A stretch of DNA of 64,000 bases from Aldehydirespirator sp965248735 (GTDB lineage: Bacteria > Actinomycetota > Acidimicrobiia > Acidimicrobiales > Aldehydirespiratoraceae), in NCBI GenBank assembly GCA_965248735.1, contig OZ252146.1, positions 2,294,001 through 2,358,000 of the forward strand, given 5' to 3'. A program made the position numbers and the translations under genes. Under the pieces are notes generated by a model. It was not told the origin of the DNA. It made no database searches and saw only the letters and a list, made by a program, of their open reading frames with translations. Shown in pieces: positions 8,102 through 15,894 of this stretch (position 1 is the first letter of the stretch; each line of letters opens with the position of its first letter).

Positions 8102-8477
8102 CTATCGTTGAGGGTCAGTTCCGTATTGCGTCTCGAGCTTGTAGACAATTGCGGCGACGTGTTCCGACAGTCCCTGGATCCAGTCGGCCAATTCCTGGCC
8201 ATACCCGTAACGCGTACTCGCCTCGTATGCTCGTAGCAATTCGGGACGCAGCCGGTGAACATCGTCCAGGTGGTCAAAGATCGCCTTTGCGTTGGTGAAG
8301 TATCTCAGAATCAAGCGAAAGACGCAACTTGGCAAGCGAACGACGCAACTTGGTGAGCCGGTAGAGTTCTGGCGGTATCGGCCCCGACAAATCATTCGAA
8401 TGGAAGTAGAATGCATGGAGGTTTGTGAGTTGGCCGAGTTCTGGCGGTATCGGCCCCGACAAGCGGTTGTGTGCCAG
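8102..8477 (-). pseudogene. LRR gene fragment with frameshift, cut by an IS30 copy
   Basis: Reading leftward from the IS30 end at 8478, the frame opens inside a repeat (LALAHNRLSGPIPPELGQL), contains a second repeat ending ELYRLTKLRR, and runs into a 21-bp tandem duplication at 8312-8353. It then stops at 8274. A plausible protein tail continues in another frame (AKAIFDHLDDVHRLRPELL) to the stop at 8102, implying a frameshift. The 5' half of this gene is gone, replaced by mobile elements. Confidence 0.6.
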
Positions 8478-8755
8478 GGCAAGCTCTATCGGTGGTTGCT
8501 CGCGAGGGCAGTGTAGCGGCTCTCGGCGCTGTGCCAGTGGTGGAGGCGTCGGGGCATGGTGTTGATGCTGTCCTCGATGGCCCACAGTTTGGCCTGGCCG
8601 ACGTTGAGGTCGGTGCTTTTGGGCAGCCAGCGGCGGATGATGGCGTTGTTCTGCTCGTTGGTGGGCCGTTGCCAGGGGCTGTGGGGCTCGCAGAAGAACA
8701 CCCGCAGCCCGGTTTGGGCCTCGATGCGGGGCCATCGGGCCATCTCGCGGCCCTG
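8478..8755 (-). pseudogene. IS30 fragment (transposase C-terminal third)
   Basis: The terminal repeat at 8478-8502 and the coding sequence from REMARWPRIEA to HTMPRRLHHWH-like residues match the C-terminal end of the complete IS30 at 5702, at clearly lower identity, so it is a different, older copy. It includes the catalytic glutamate region (RPTNEQNNAIIRRW). The rest of the element is missing; the IS110 element abuts at 8756. Confidence 0.8.
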
Positions 8756-8775
8756 GATGCTCCTATGTTTGTCAA
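8756..8775 (-). repeat. IS110 right-end sequence, copy 1
   Basis: On the minus strand, TTGACAAACATAGGAGCATC follows directly after the stop of the IS110 transposase. The identical 20 bases occur in the opposite orientation at 12272-12291. Together they mark the outer (3') ends of two IS110 copies that point away from each other. Confidence 0.65.
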
Positions 8776-9986
8776 GTCGTGATTTCGGTGAGGTGGCGTT
8801 GGTAGCGCTCGGCGAGGTCGCGGTTGTGGTAGAGGCCCCGTTCGAGGGCTGAGATGCGGGTGGGCCAGACATCGAGGGCTCGTGCTGTGGTGTTGATTGT
8901 GAGCCCGCGTCGGGTGCGTTGGCGGCGGAGGTCCGTTCCGTGGGGAACGGCGGGCGGGTCTGTGAGCAGCCGGTAGACGTCGCGTGCGATGTAGCGTTTG
9001 AGGCAGCGGATGATCTCGCGGCGGGTCTTGCCCTCGGCGCGTCGCCGCGCGGCGTACTCGATGGTGCGGTCGTCTATTCGCATGCGGATCATGGCGATGC
9101 GCTACAGGGCGTTGTTGGCTTGGCGGTTGCCGCCGCGGTTGAGGCGGTGGCGCACGGTGGCGCCCGAGGACGCTTCCACGGGGCTGGTGCCGCACAGCGC
9201 AGCGAAGGACGCCTCGCTGCGCATCCGGTCGGGGTTGTCGCCGGCCGCGGCGAGCAGCGCAGCGGCGATGTCGGGGCCGGCCCCGCAAGCGCCGAGCAGC
9301 GCCGGGTCAACTTGTTCGCACAGGCTGAGCAGGTCTGCGTCGAGAGCGTCGATCTCGGCTGTGAGCGCCCGGTGGCGGCGTGCCAGCGTCCGCAGCGCGG
9401 TCTTGGCCGCCGCGTCGACAGCGCCGGCGGCGGTGTCGGGGCGCAGCCGGGCGCACACGTCGACGATGGCGGCGGTGCGAAGTCCTCGCAGCCGGTCTTT
9501 GAGGTGCTCGCCGGCGGTGACGACGAGGCCGTGGACCTGGTTGGCGGCCTGGGTGCGGGCCTTGACCGCCGATCGGCGGGCCACGGACAGCATCCTGATC
9601 GCCTCGACGGGCCCGTCGCCTGCTTTGGGCTCGGCGGCGGCCTCGCCGTTCAGCGCGGCCCGCGCTGCGGCGATGGCGTCGACAGTGTCGGTCTTGCCCC
9701 GACGGCGGCGTGCCTGGCGGTTGGGGCGGTTGACCTCCAGCACCCGTGTCCCGTCAGCGGCGAGACGGCGCGCCAGGCCCGCCCCGTAGGAGCCGGTCCC
9801 CTCGACGCCGACGGCCTCGACCGTCCCGTGGGACTCCATCCAGGCGAGCAGATGGTCATAGCCCTTCGCGTCGGCGGGGAACGAGGCCGTTCCCAGCGTC
9901 CGTCCCAAGCCGTCCATGACGGAGGCCACATGGGCGTCCTTGTGCGTGTCGACCCCGCCGATGACGGAGGCCTGATCCTGTGGCAT
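8772..9986 (-). pseudogene. IS110-family transposase interrupted by an in-frame amber codon
   Basis: 404 codons from the ATG at 9986 (AGGGA upstream) to 8772. The N-terminal DEDD RuvC-like domain is present: VIGGVDTHKDAH, AVGVEGTGSYG and TDTVDAIAAA. The C-terminal transposase domain with its active-site region (ASFAALCGTSPVEASSG) follows. At 9104-9102 an amber TAG interrupts NRGGNRQANNAL / RIAMIRMRIDDRT, at a spot where relatives usually have an aromatic residue or histidine. The frame then continues unchanged through AARRRAEGKTRREIIRCLKR. A single nonsense mutation is the simplest explanation, giving a 294-residue product that lacks the last third. Confidence 0.8.
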
Positions 9987-10306
9987 AGTTGTCCCTGCCC
10001 TTGCTGGTCTGTCCGGTGATGGCGCACCACCGGCCGGGGCGGCGGACAGGACACTCACGATGTCAAGCACAAGGCTCCTGACTTGTTGAAATAGCGGTCA
10101 GCATCCCAGTCCCGGCGGGGACATAGGGTGCTAGGTCGGTGACCGGTTGGGCTCACACGCTCCTTGCCCGCCTCGGTGTGGCTCTCTTATAGCGTGCCCG
10201 GCCGGTCGCCGCCCGCTGCGGCGTGGCTCAATAGAGGCGTGAATCGTTTCCTGAATTCAGGTTGCCCGCCGCGGAACCCGTATCCGGCAACCGCAAGGAA
10301 CGACTC
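9987..10306. other. Abutting left ends of two divergent IS110 elements (possible bridge-RNA region)
   Basis: The two IS110 transposase genes face away from each other, and the 320 bp between their start codons holds no open frame I can support. In the IS110 group the non-coding left end upstream of the transposase is known to encode the bridge RNA that pairs with target and donor DNA. This stretch should therefore contain two such left ends head to head. Short GC-rich pairs such as CCGGCCGGTCGCCGCCCG near 10198 could form stems. I cannot place the RNA boundaries by eye. Confidence 0.35.
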
Positions 10307-10726
10307 ATGACTGTCGTTATCGGCATTGATCGACACAAGGCTTCCCACACCGCGACGGTGGTAGGCCCTGATCTGGCCGAGGCCTCCACGATCAGAGTGC
10401 GAGCAGCCCGCTCGACGACCGAGGAGCTGCTGAGATGGGCCCAGGCACAGCCCCAGCGGCGCTGGGCGATCGAGGGCGCCCGCGGGCTGGGCCAGCTGCT
10501 GGCCCAGCAGCTCGTCGCCGCCGGCGAGCATGTCGTCGATGTGCCCGCCACCCTCGCGGCGCGGGTGCGGACCCTCGACACCGGCCACGGCCGCAAGACC
10601 GACCGCGCCGACGCCCGATCGGTCGCGGTGGTCGCCGCTCGGCGCCCCGATCTGCCCCGAGTCACAGCAGATGACCACCACCGCGTGCTGCGGCTGCTCG
10701 CAGACCGCCGCGACGAGCTGACTGTA
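10307..10726 (+). pseudogene. IS110-family transposase, 5' fragment (second copy)
   Basis: Starts at the ATG at 10307 after AAGGAACG. Residues VIGIDRHKASHTATVVG, RWAIEGARGLG and GRKTDRADARSVAVVAA give the first acidic residues of the DEDD domain. After about 140 residues (LLADRRDELT) the homology stops at the left end of the IS3-like element. The C-terminal two thirds are missing, but the IS110 right-end sequence reappears at 12272 beyond the inserted element, so the middle was deleted. Confidence 0.8.
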
Positions 10727-10809
10727 GTGATTCTGGGATCGTGTCCGGTTTTAGGTCGTTGATTACGGAGCATCGGGGTGGGAGCATGGCGCTGTGAAAG
10801 GAGCGTCAG

Positions 10810-11154
10810 ATGACTGATACCTCGAGGTCCTTGGAGCGTGGCGGACGCCGCGGGAGGCGGCGGTTGTCGCCTGTGGAGAAGTACGAGGCGTTCGTGCAGG
10901 TGCTCACGGGTGAGATGACCGTGGTCGAGTGCGCGGACCATTGGGGCGTGGACCGCTCCACGATCATGCGGGCCCGCGAGGTCGCCAAGCGCGGCGCTCT
11001 GGACGCGTTGGCGTCGTCTCGTCCCGGGACGCGCTCCGGCGGCGTCGCCCCGGAGTTGGTGATGGCCCGAGACGAGGCGGCCCGGCTGGGCGAGGCGCTC
11101 AAGGAGATGGCGGTCAAGGTCACCTTGTTGGAGGGAAAAGAGCGTTGGGGGTGA
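10810..11154 (+). CDS. IS3-like element OrfA (helix-turn-helix protein)
   Basis: 114 residues. The helix-turn-helix is evident: RLSPVEKYEAFVQVLTGEMT then VVECADHWGVDRSTIMRAR. A C-terminal helical stretch (EAARLGEALKEMAVKVTLLE) fits the leucine-zipper part of OrfA proteins. The gene ends GGAAAAGAGCGTTGGGGGTGA. An A-AAA-G stretch at about 11136-11140 lies in the right place for a -1 ribosomal frameshift into OrfB, the usual way IS3-type elements make the OrfAB transposase. Confidence 0.75.
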   Translation: MTDTSRSLERGGRRGRRRLSPVEKYEAFVQVLTGEMTVVECADHWGVDRSTIMRAREVAKRGALDALASSRPGTRSGGVAPELVMARDEAARLGEALKEMAVKVTLLEGKERWG

Positions 11155-12206
11155 CCGCCGGCGTGCCCCCGCGTGTCGAGGCCGGCACCAAGGCGGCTCT
11201 GTTGGACCTCGTCGACGGCGCCGTCGGGGCGGGCTGGAGCACAGCGCGGGCTTGCTCGGTGCTCGAGCTCGACGGCCGCCGGTGCCGCCGCTGGCAGCAC
11301 CGTCGAGGCGCGGGCCGCCTCGACGACCACACTGCGGGCGGCACCGCGTCACATGCCATCACCCCAACAGAGCGCCGGGCGATCGTGGAGCTGTTCGAGC
11401 GCTGGGGCGACATCGACGGCGGCTACCGCAAGCTCGCGCACCGCGGCTCCTACGAGAACCTGGTCTGGGTGTCGCCGTCGACGCTGTATCGCGTTCTCGC
11501 AGCCCAGGGCCTGGTTCTGCCCGCCCGCCCGCAGCGCACACCCGCGCCGGCGCGGCCCCTGCCGGACTGGATCGAATGGAAGCGCCACCAGATCTGGATC
11601 TATGACATCACCCACTTCCCCAGAGCTGGGCGGGTCGCCTACGCCATCTTGGACGTCGTCACCCGCAAATGGCTCGCCACCCTCGTCACCGCCGAGGAGA
11701 CCGCCACCCAAGTAGAGGCCGTCTTCACACAAGCCCTCGACACCGAGGGCCTGTGGCCCGCCGTCGAGGCCCGCCAAGCCGACCGCGCCCGCCGAGGCGA
11801 CGACAGCGACGAGGAGCCCATCCTGTTGGCCATGTCAGACAACGGCCCCCAGATGCGCGCCGGCACCACCAGAGAGTTCCTCGCCCTCTGCAGCATCGCG
11901 TCGCGCTTCGGCCGGCCCGGCACCCCGACTGACCAGGCATGGATCGAGACCCTGTTCGGGCACGTCAAAACCGAATGGCCCCACCTCGAGAAGATCACCG
12001 ACCCCAACACGCTGCGAGCAGAGCTCGACATCGCCCGACACGACTACAACACCCGCCGCCTGCACGCCTCCCTCGGCTACGTCACCCCCGACGACGAACA
12101 CCAAGGACGAGCAGAGCGCATCCGCCAGGCCCGCCAAGACGGCCTCAACCGGGCCCGCCTCACCCGCATCGCCTACCATCGCAACAACAAACCCAACCAG
12201 CCATGA
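11151..12206 (+). CDS. IS3-like element OrfB (rve-type integrase/transposase)
   Basis: 351 residues from the GTG at 11151, which overlaps the OrfA stop (GTGA); the frame is the -1 frame relative to OrfA, so a fused product by frameshifting is equally possible. The retroviral-integrase fold is visible with all three acids: D in IWIYDITHFP, D in AMSDNGPQM, and E in TDQAWIETLFGHVKTEWP. The tail DYNTRRLHASLGYVTPDDEH is the conserved end of this transposase type. The frame is intact. Confidence 0.85.
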   Translation: MTAGVPPRVEAGTKAALLDLVDGAVGAGWSTARACSVLELDGRRCRRWQHRRGAGRLDDHTAGGTASHAITPTERRAIVELFERWGDIDGGYRKLAHRGSYENLVWVSPSTLYRVLAAQGLVLPARPQRTPAPARPLPDWIEWKRHQIWIYDITHFPRAGRVAYAILDVVTRKWLATLVTAEETATQVEAVFTQALDTEGLWPAVEARQADRARRGDDSDEEPILLAMSDNGPQMRAGTTREFLALCSIASRFGRPGTPTDQAWIETLFGHVKTEWPHLEKITDPNTLRAELDIARHDYNTRRLHASLGYVTPDDEHQGRAERIRQARQDGLNRARLTRIAYHRNNKPNQP

Positions 12207-12271
12207 ACACACCCGCCCAATGCGGCGCAATCAAACCCCCGAAAACGGACATTTACTCAGAAGCACCTCAA

Positions 12272-12291
12272 TTGACAAACATAGGAGCATC
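12272..12291 (+). repeat. IS110 right-end sequence, copy 2
   Basis: TTGACAAACATAGGAGCATC, a perfect inverted copy of 8756-8775. It is the outer end of the second (rightward) IS110 element, separated from its transposase fragment by the IS3-like insertion. Confidence 0.6.
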
Positions 12292-12375
12292 AACCTGCTC
12301 CAAGTGCTGCGGCGCACCGCCCACGGCTTCACCAACCCGCGCAACTTCGAAGCCCGCGGCATCCTGATAACATGA
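12289..12375 (+). pseudogene. C-terminal fragment of an ISL3-like transposase
   Basis: The frame INLLQVLRRTAHGFTNPRNF then EARGILIT and a stop resembles the end of ISL3 transposases, which finish with a GFxNxxNF/YxxRxL pattern. After the stop, up to 12425, comes a terminal sequence ending TACGCGCAGGGCC that recurs at 6790-6802. It lies directly after the IS110 right end, so IS110 probably inserted into this gene. From 12426 to 12613 I see nothing recognisable. Confidence 0.4.
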
Positions 12376-12613
12376 CCCGCCAACCGGTGCCGGCAACCCT
12401 CAATCCCACGAATACGCGCAGGGCCCACTTTCTCCCCACCGCCAGGATGAGACTAGGCCATCGGGGTGATTATCGGTGAGGAGCAGTCGTCGACGCGTCG
12501 CCGAGGACACAACCGACGGCCCTGCTCAGGAGGTCCAACTGACGGGTACGCGAGCACCGTCTTGGTGCTGTCGATAGGATTGGGGGCGTTGGTCATGCTC
12601 GTGGGGAGCCGCG

Positions 12614-13357
12614 ATGAGCGCACTTGAGAGCCGGGAAGTCAGTTCGGATGCGAGCGAGAGTCCGCCGTTCACAGAGTTCCCGGAGACACGCGAGCCCCCG
12701 CATCTGGAGATACCGCAGCGACACTGGCTTGGCTCTGACAGCGGCTATAGGGACCGACCCCTGAGGGAGTTCCGCGAGCGGTGCCCAGATGAGTACATCG
12801 AGCCGTGGGCATCATCGGTGCGAGGAGAGGAGTTTCCTCGCCCGGAGCGCTTCACGGACACCGTCAACCCGAAGTTCGGTGAGTCGCCGTCCTACGAAGT
12901 CAACTGCAGCGATTGTGCCCGGGCCGTGGAGAGGACGTGGCGAGGCAATCATGAGACTGCCGCTGGCCGCAGCATCGTGACCGGCTCCGACGGTGTGCCG
13001 GAATGCAAGGGGGAGCCTCCCGAGCAAATGGAGGAGTGGGCCGGGGAGCCCTTCACCTCCGTCGAGGTGGCCGATATCGGCGAGCGAGTCGAGGCAGCCG
13101 GGCCCGGGGCCAGCGCCATCGCAATCTCAAAGTTCGAGTATCCCGACAGAGTCACCGGTGTCCACGCCTACAACGTGGTGAACGATGGGGGCGAGGTAAA
13201 GGTAATAGACGGCCAAAGCGGCGAAGTGCTCCCTTGGAGCGATGAGACAGGGCATCCATTCCTGCACGACGTCTCGGATCCACGGCAATCCGGCCTCCGG
13301 GGCAGAGGAAGGTCGCTCGCGATGGGCTGGGATGCGGAGGGGCGGTCACTGTGGTAG
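12614..13357 (+). CDS. Tox-PL (papain-fold glutamine deamidase-like) toxin-type protein
   Basis: 247 residues, ATG with GGGGAG six bases upstream. The first 85 residues are charged and look disordered. The rest matches the Tox-PL papain fold of polymorphic toxins: substrate-domain opening VNPKFGESPSYEVNCSDCAR, with the candidate nucleophile Cys in NCSDC near residue 98; catalytic His in VTGVHAYNVVNDGG near residue 183; and Asp/Gln in VKVIDGQSGEVLPW. Enzymes of this group deamidate or cleave host proteins. There is no secretion domain or repeat region, so it is either the C-terminal end of a larger toxin or an intracellular effector. It overlaps the next small gene, as a toxin would its immunity partner, and converges with the chaperone/GTPase operon. 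Confidence 0.7.
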   Translation: MSALESREVSSDASESPPFTEFPETREPPHLEIPQRHWLGSDSGYRDRPLREFRERCPDEYIEPWASSVRGEEFPRPERFTDTVNPKFGESPSYEVNCSDCARAVERTWRGNHETAAGRSIVTGSDGVPECKGEPPEQMEEWAGEPFTSVEVADIGERVEAAGPGASAIAISKFEYPDRVTGVHAYNVVNDGGEVKVIDGQSGEVLPWSDETGHPFLHDVSDPRQSGLRGRGRSLAMGWDAEGRSLW

Positions 13358-13608
13358 GTGAGATGTCGGAGATGCAGGCCCGCAGGGTGCTCTCCCAAGC
13401 CGGCTCGCCCGCCGCAGACCCGGCGAGGTACCGCGCGCGCCGCATCAGCGGAGGCTGGTCGTTCGACTGGCGAGAAGATGCGGGACCGCCGCTGATCGGC
13501 ACAATCGGGTGGGTGGTCGCCGACAACGGACGATGCCGGGGCCAACGGCTGGGGATGAGGGCGGACCAAGTCGTGCAGGCATTGATGGATACCGATTCGC
13601 CAGACTGA
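13351..13608 (+). CDS. Small protein, likely immunity partner of the Tox-PL protein
   Basis: 85 residues from the GTG at 13351, with GGAGGGG nine bases upstream; the start lies inside the toxin gene, so the two are coupled. The core reads RRISGGWSFDWREDAGPPLI then GTIGWVVADNGRC, a pattern of aromatic-rich beta strands resembling small immunity proteins (the Imm35/YrhB type is one candidate), but I cannot name the family with certainty. Role inferred from position and size: it should bind and block the papain-fold domain. It ends 51 bp before the stop of the convergent vWA gene. Confidence 0.5.
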   Translation: MVGEMSEMQARRVLSQAGSPAADPARYRARRISGGWSFDWREDAGPPLIGTIGWVVADNGRCRGQRLGMRADQVVQALMDTDSPD

Positions 13609-13659
13609 CGACGGCGACAGATCCGCCAGCTGAACGACTGCCGACCAGAGCCTGTCTGT

Positions 13660-14274
13660 TCACCGCCTGCGTACCAAGCCGCTCGCCATGCCGGCGATCG
13701 CGTCAGGCAGATCGTCCTGGGTTGCCGCGCTTCTGGGCGCTTCGCGGCTCTCGGTTGATATCTCAGCCAAGCTCTCAGCGCTGGCGTCGCCCAACCCGCA
13801 CGTGAGAATCCTGATGTTCTTCTCCTGCAGCTCTGCCGCACGAACTCGGGCGCGGTGCGGATCGCCCAGGTCTCCATCACCGAAGATGGCCACCACCAGA
13901 TCACCCGACCGCCCGTCCAGCATCTGCTCCGCCAGGTCCAGGGTGGGCACGATGTCGTTTCCGCCTCCTGCATCAGCACGGCGCAGGAATCGCTCAAGCT
14001 TTCGTGCACCGCGCCGAAAGTCGGTCAAGTCAACGATTCCGTGATGCCAGAGGATGATGCCGACCTCATAGTGGGCGTCGAGTGCCTCAGCGACGAAACG
14101 CTCCGATCCCCGAACGGCCTGCTCCAAGCGCGTTCCGTACATCGAGCCGCTTACATCCAGGCACAGCACCACCGAGCCGCCGAAGCGGTCCTGGAGGGCT
14201 CGCAGTGCCTGGCCGGTCGGATACTGAGTCAGTCCGGCGGCGGTGAACTCTCGTCGGATCCAGGTGGTTGCCAT
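13660..14274 (-). CDS. von Willebrand factor A domain protein
   Basis: 204 residues, almost entirely one vWA domain. The metal-ion-dependent adhesion site is clear: DVSGSM near residue 40, a Thr-containing loop in GGNDIVPTLDLAEQ, and an acidic strand VVAIFGDGDLGD. Such cytoplasmic vWA proteins serve as metal-dependent adaptors for AAA+ or Hsp70 machines. It is the last gene of the leftward operon, starting 4 bp after the Hsp70 gene. There is no signal peptide and no partner MoxR ATPase in the window; the Hsp70s and HerA protein are the obvious clients. Confidence 0.85.
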   Translation of the reverse strand: MATTWIRREFTAAGLTQYPTGQALRALQDRFGGSVVLCLDVSGSMYGTRLEQAVRGSERFVAEALDAHYEVGIILWHHGIVDLTDFRRGARKLERFLRRADAGGGNDIVPTLDLAEQMLDGRSGDLVVAIFGDGDLGDPHRARVRAAELQEKNIRILTCGLGDASAESLAEISTESREAPRSAATQDDLPDAIAGMASGLVRRR

Positions 14275-14278
14275 CCGG

Positions 14279-15868
14279 CTACCCTCCTCTCGTCAAGCGC
14301 GAGACCGCCTGTTGTTGTTGCTGTGCGGCCGCTGAGTCCACGACCCCGTCCATGTACGACTCGATGGTGAGTTGTCGGCCACTGGTCGGCTCGGTCGCGG
14401 TGCAGGAGATCCGGCCGTCGGTCGAGACTGAGACAGACACCTCGACCGGTGAACCCGCCTTGAGATCGGGAAGGTCCGTGAGTTGCCCGTCGAGCACCCG
14501 CCGGTTGTTCACCACCTCTTCAGAGGGGCGCGACCCGGCCTGCTCGTAGAGCTGTACGCGGATCTCCCTTTGGTTGTCCAGGATTGTGGCGTAGGTGGCG
14601 CTCTTGCTGACCACCGGCAGCGGAGTGTTGGGCTCGAGCAGATGGTGAACGAACTGCCGGGTGCCGCTGGAGTCGTGACTGTCGTGCAGCAGGATGCCGA
14701 GAGCGCGGGGGAGCACGCCGGCTGAGGGCCTCAAAGCGAGCCCGCGACTCGACTTCGACGAACGTTCGCCCGTGCCCGAGGCCAGAAACCGCTGGGGGTT
14801 GCGGGCTCTATTCAGCGCCGCGGCGTGCAGCGCAGCGCCTTTCGCTACCGCGAGGTCGGGGTCGTTTAGGTGAACCCGCACATCGAACTGGCGGTTGAGT
14901 GCCGCGGCGATCATCGGCATGTGTGTCGATCCGCCGACGAGAATGATCTCGGTCAGCGATGAGCGACTCTTGTTCCTAGCTTCCTCAATGGTGCGTTCGA
15001 CCACTTCCATTGTGGCCGTCACCAAGTCGCGGCATAGCGCCTCGAAGTCGTCGCGTCGAACGTGCACCGTGAGGCGGTTGCCGGGCAAGTAGAGCGTGAC
15101 GGTGGTGGCCTCTCGGGTGCTGAGCTGACGCTTGGCTCGCTCGACCGAGTTGGCGACTTGCAGCATCAGGTCGTCGTCGTCAGCCAGGTCGGGGTCGCCC
15201 ACGATTCCCGCGGCGCGTTCGATGATGAAACCGCCGAGTCGCTCGTCCCAGTCGAGTCCGCCCATCTGGCTCAGACCGTCTGTGATCAGCACGCTGGGTC
15301 CGTGCTCGGTGAGCTCCAGCACCGTCGTGTCGAAAGTACCGCCGCCGAGATCGTAAACCAGCACGAGCCCCGACGCTCCGGTGTCGACACCGTATGAGAT
15401 CGCCGCCGCGACGGGCTCGTCCACCAGTTCCATGAGGCTCAATACGGCGATACCAGCCGCTAGGGCAGTCGCCTCTCTCTCGCGAGAGCCGAAGTAGGCC
15501 GGAACGGTTATCACCGCAGCCAGATCCTCCGAGCTGAGACCCAAGGCGAGGGCCGCGCTGCGTGCAAGCCCGTCGAGGATTATCGCCGAGATGCCCTCGG
15601 GCGTGAATGAGGCCGATCCGAACCTCCTCGTGATGTCGGTGCCCATCTGACGCTTGATCGCGGTGACGACACTGTCCGGTTCTATGATGCCGAGATCCTT
15701 GGCGTCGGCGCCGACAATGGGTTGCCCCTCATCGGGAAAGTAGACAACCGAAGGCGTCAGCTTCTCGCTGTCTTCGTTCAGTACGGGCACGGCCTCCCCG
15801 GCCTCATTGACAGCAGCTACCACTGAGTACGTGGTGCCCAGATCGATTCCGATGGGACGTGGTGGCAC
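14279..15868 (-). CDS. Hsp70 (DnaK-like) chaperone lacking the helical lid, copy 1
   Basis: 529 residues against about 610-640 for housekeeping DnaK. The ATPase domain is complete: phosphate-1 loop IGIDLGTTYSVV, the phosphate-2 motif LVYDLGGGTFDTTVLEL and the adenosine motif IILVGGSTHMPMI. A beta-type substrate-binding domain follows, recognisable in ALGILLHDS, NTPLPV and EVVNNRRVLDGQLTDLP. The protein stops after QQQQQAVSRLTRGG, so the alpha-helical lid and the C-terminal EEVD-like tail are absent. Such a protein would hold substrate loosely or act as a dedicated ATP switch. It lies between the HerA and vWA genes. The gene is GC-rich, unlike its paralogue at 28345. Confidence 0.9.
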   Translation of the reverse strand: MPPRPIGIDLGTTYSVVAAVNEAGEAVPVLNEDSEKLTPSVVYFPDEGQPIVGADAKDLGIIEPDSVVTAIKRQMGTDITRRFGSASFTPEGISAIILDGLARSAALALGLSSEDLAAVITVPAYFGSREREATALAAGIAVLSLMELVDEPVAAAISYGVDTGASGLVLVYDLGGGTFDTTVLELTEHGPSVLITDGLSQMGGLDWDERLGGFIIERAAGIVGDPDLADDDDLMLQVANSVERAKRQLSTREATTVTLYLPGNRLTVHVRRDDFEALCRDLVTATMEVVERTIEEARNKSRSSLTEIILVGGSTHMPMIAAALNRQFDVRVHLNDPDLAVAKGAALHAAALNRARNPQRFLASGTGERSSKSSRGLALRPSAGVLPRALGILLHDSHDSSGTRQFVHHLLEPNTPLPVVSKSATYATILDNQREIRVQLYEQAGSRPSEEVVNNRRVLDGQLTDLPDLKAGSPVEVSVSVSTDGRISCTATEPTSGRQLTIESYMDGVVDSAAAQQQQQAVSRLTRGG

Positions 15869-15894
15869 AGTTTTCTCCTACCTGTTTCTCCTAC

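Larger units (their letters stand above)
10728..12265 (+). mobile_element. IS3-like insertion sequence
   Basis: About 1540 bp with TG..CA ends and imperfect inverted repeats: left TGATTCTGG..TGTCCGGTTTTAGG, right complement GTGCTTCTG..TGTCCGTTTTCGG. It contains two overlapping genes of IS3-type organisation and lies inside the second IS110 copy. I saw no clear target-site duplication, which agrees with a later deletion on its right side. Confidence 0.7.
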
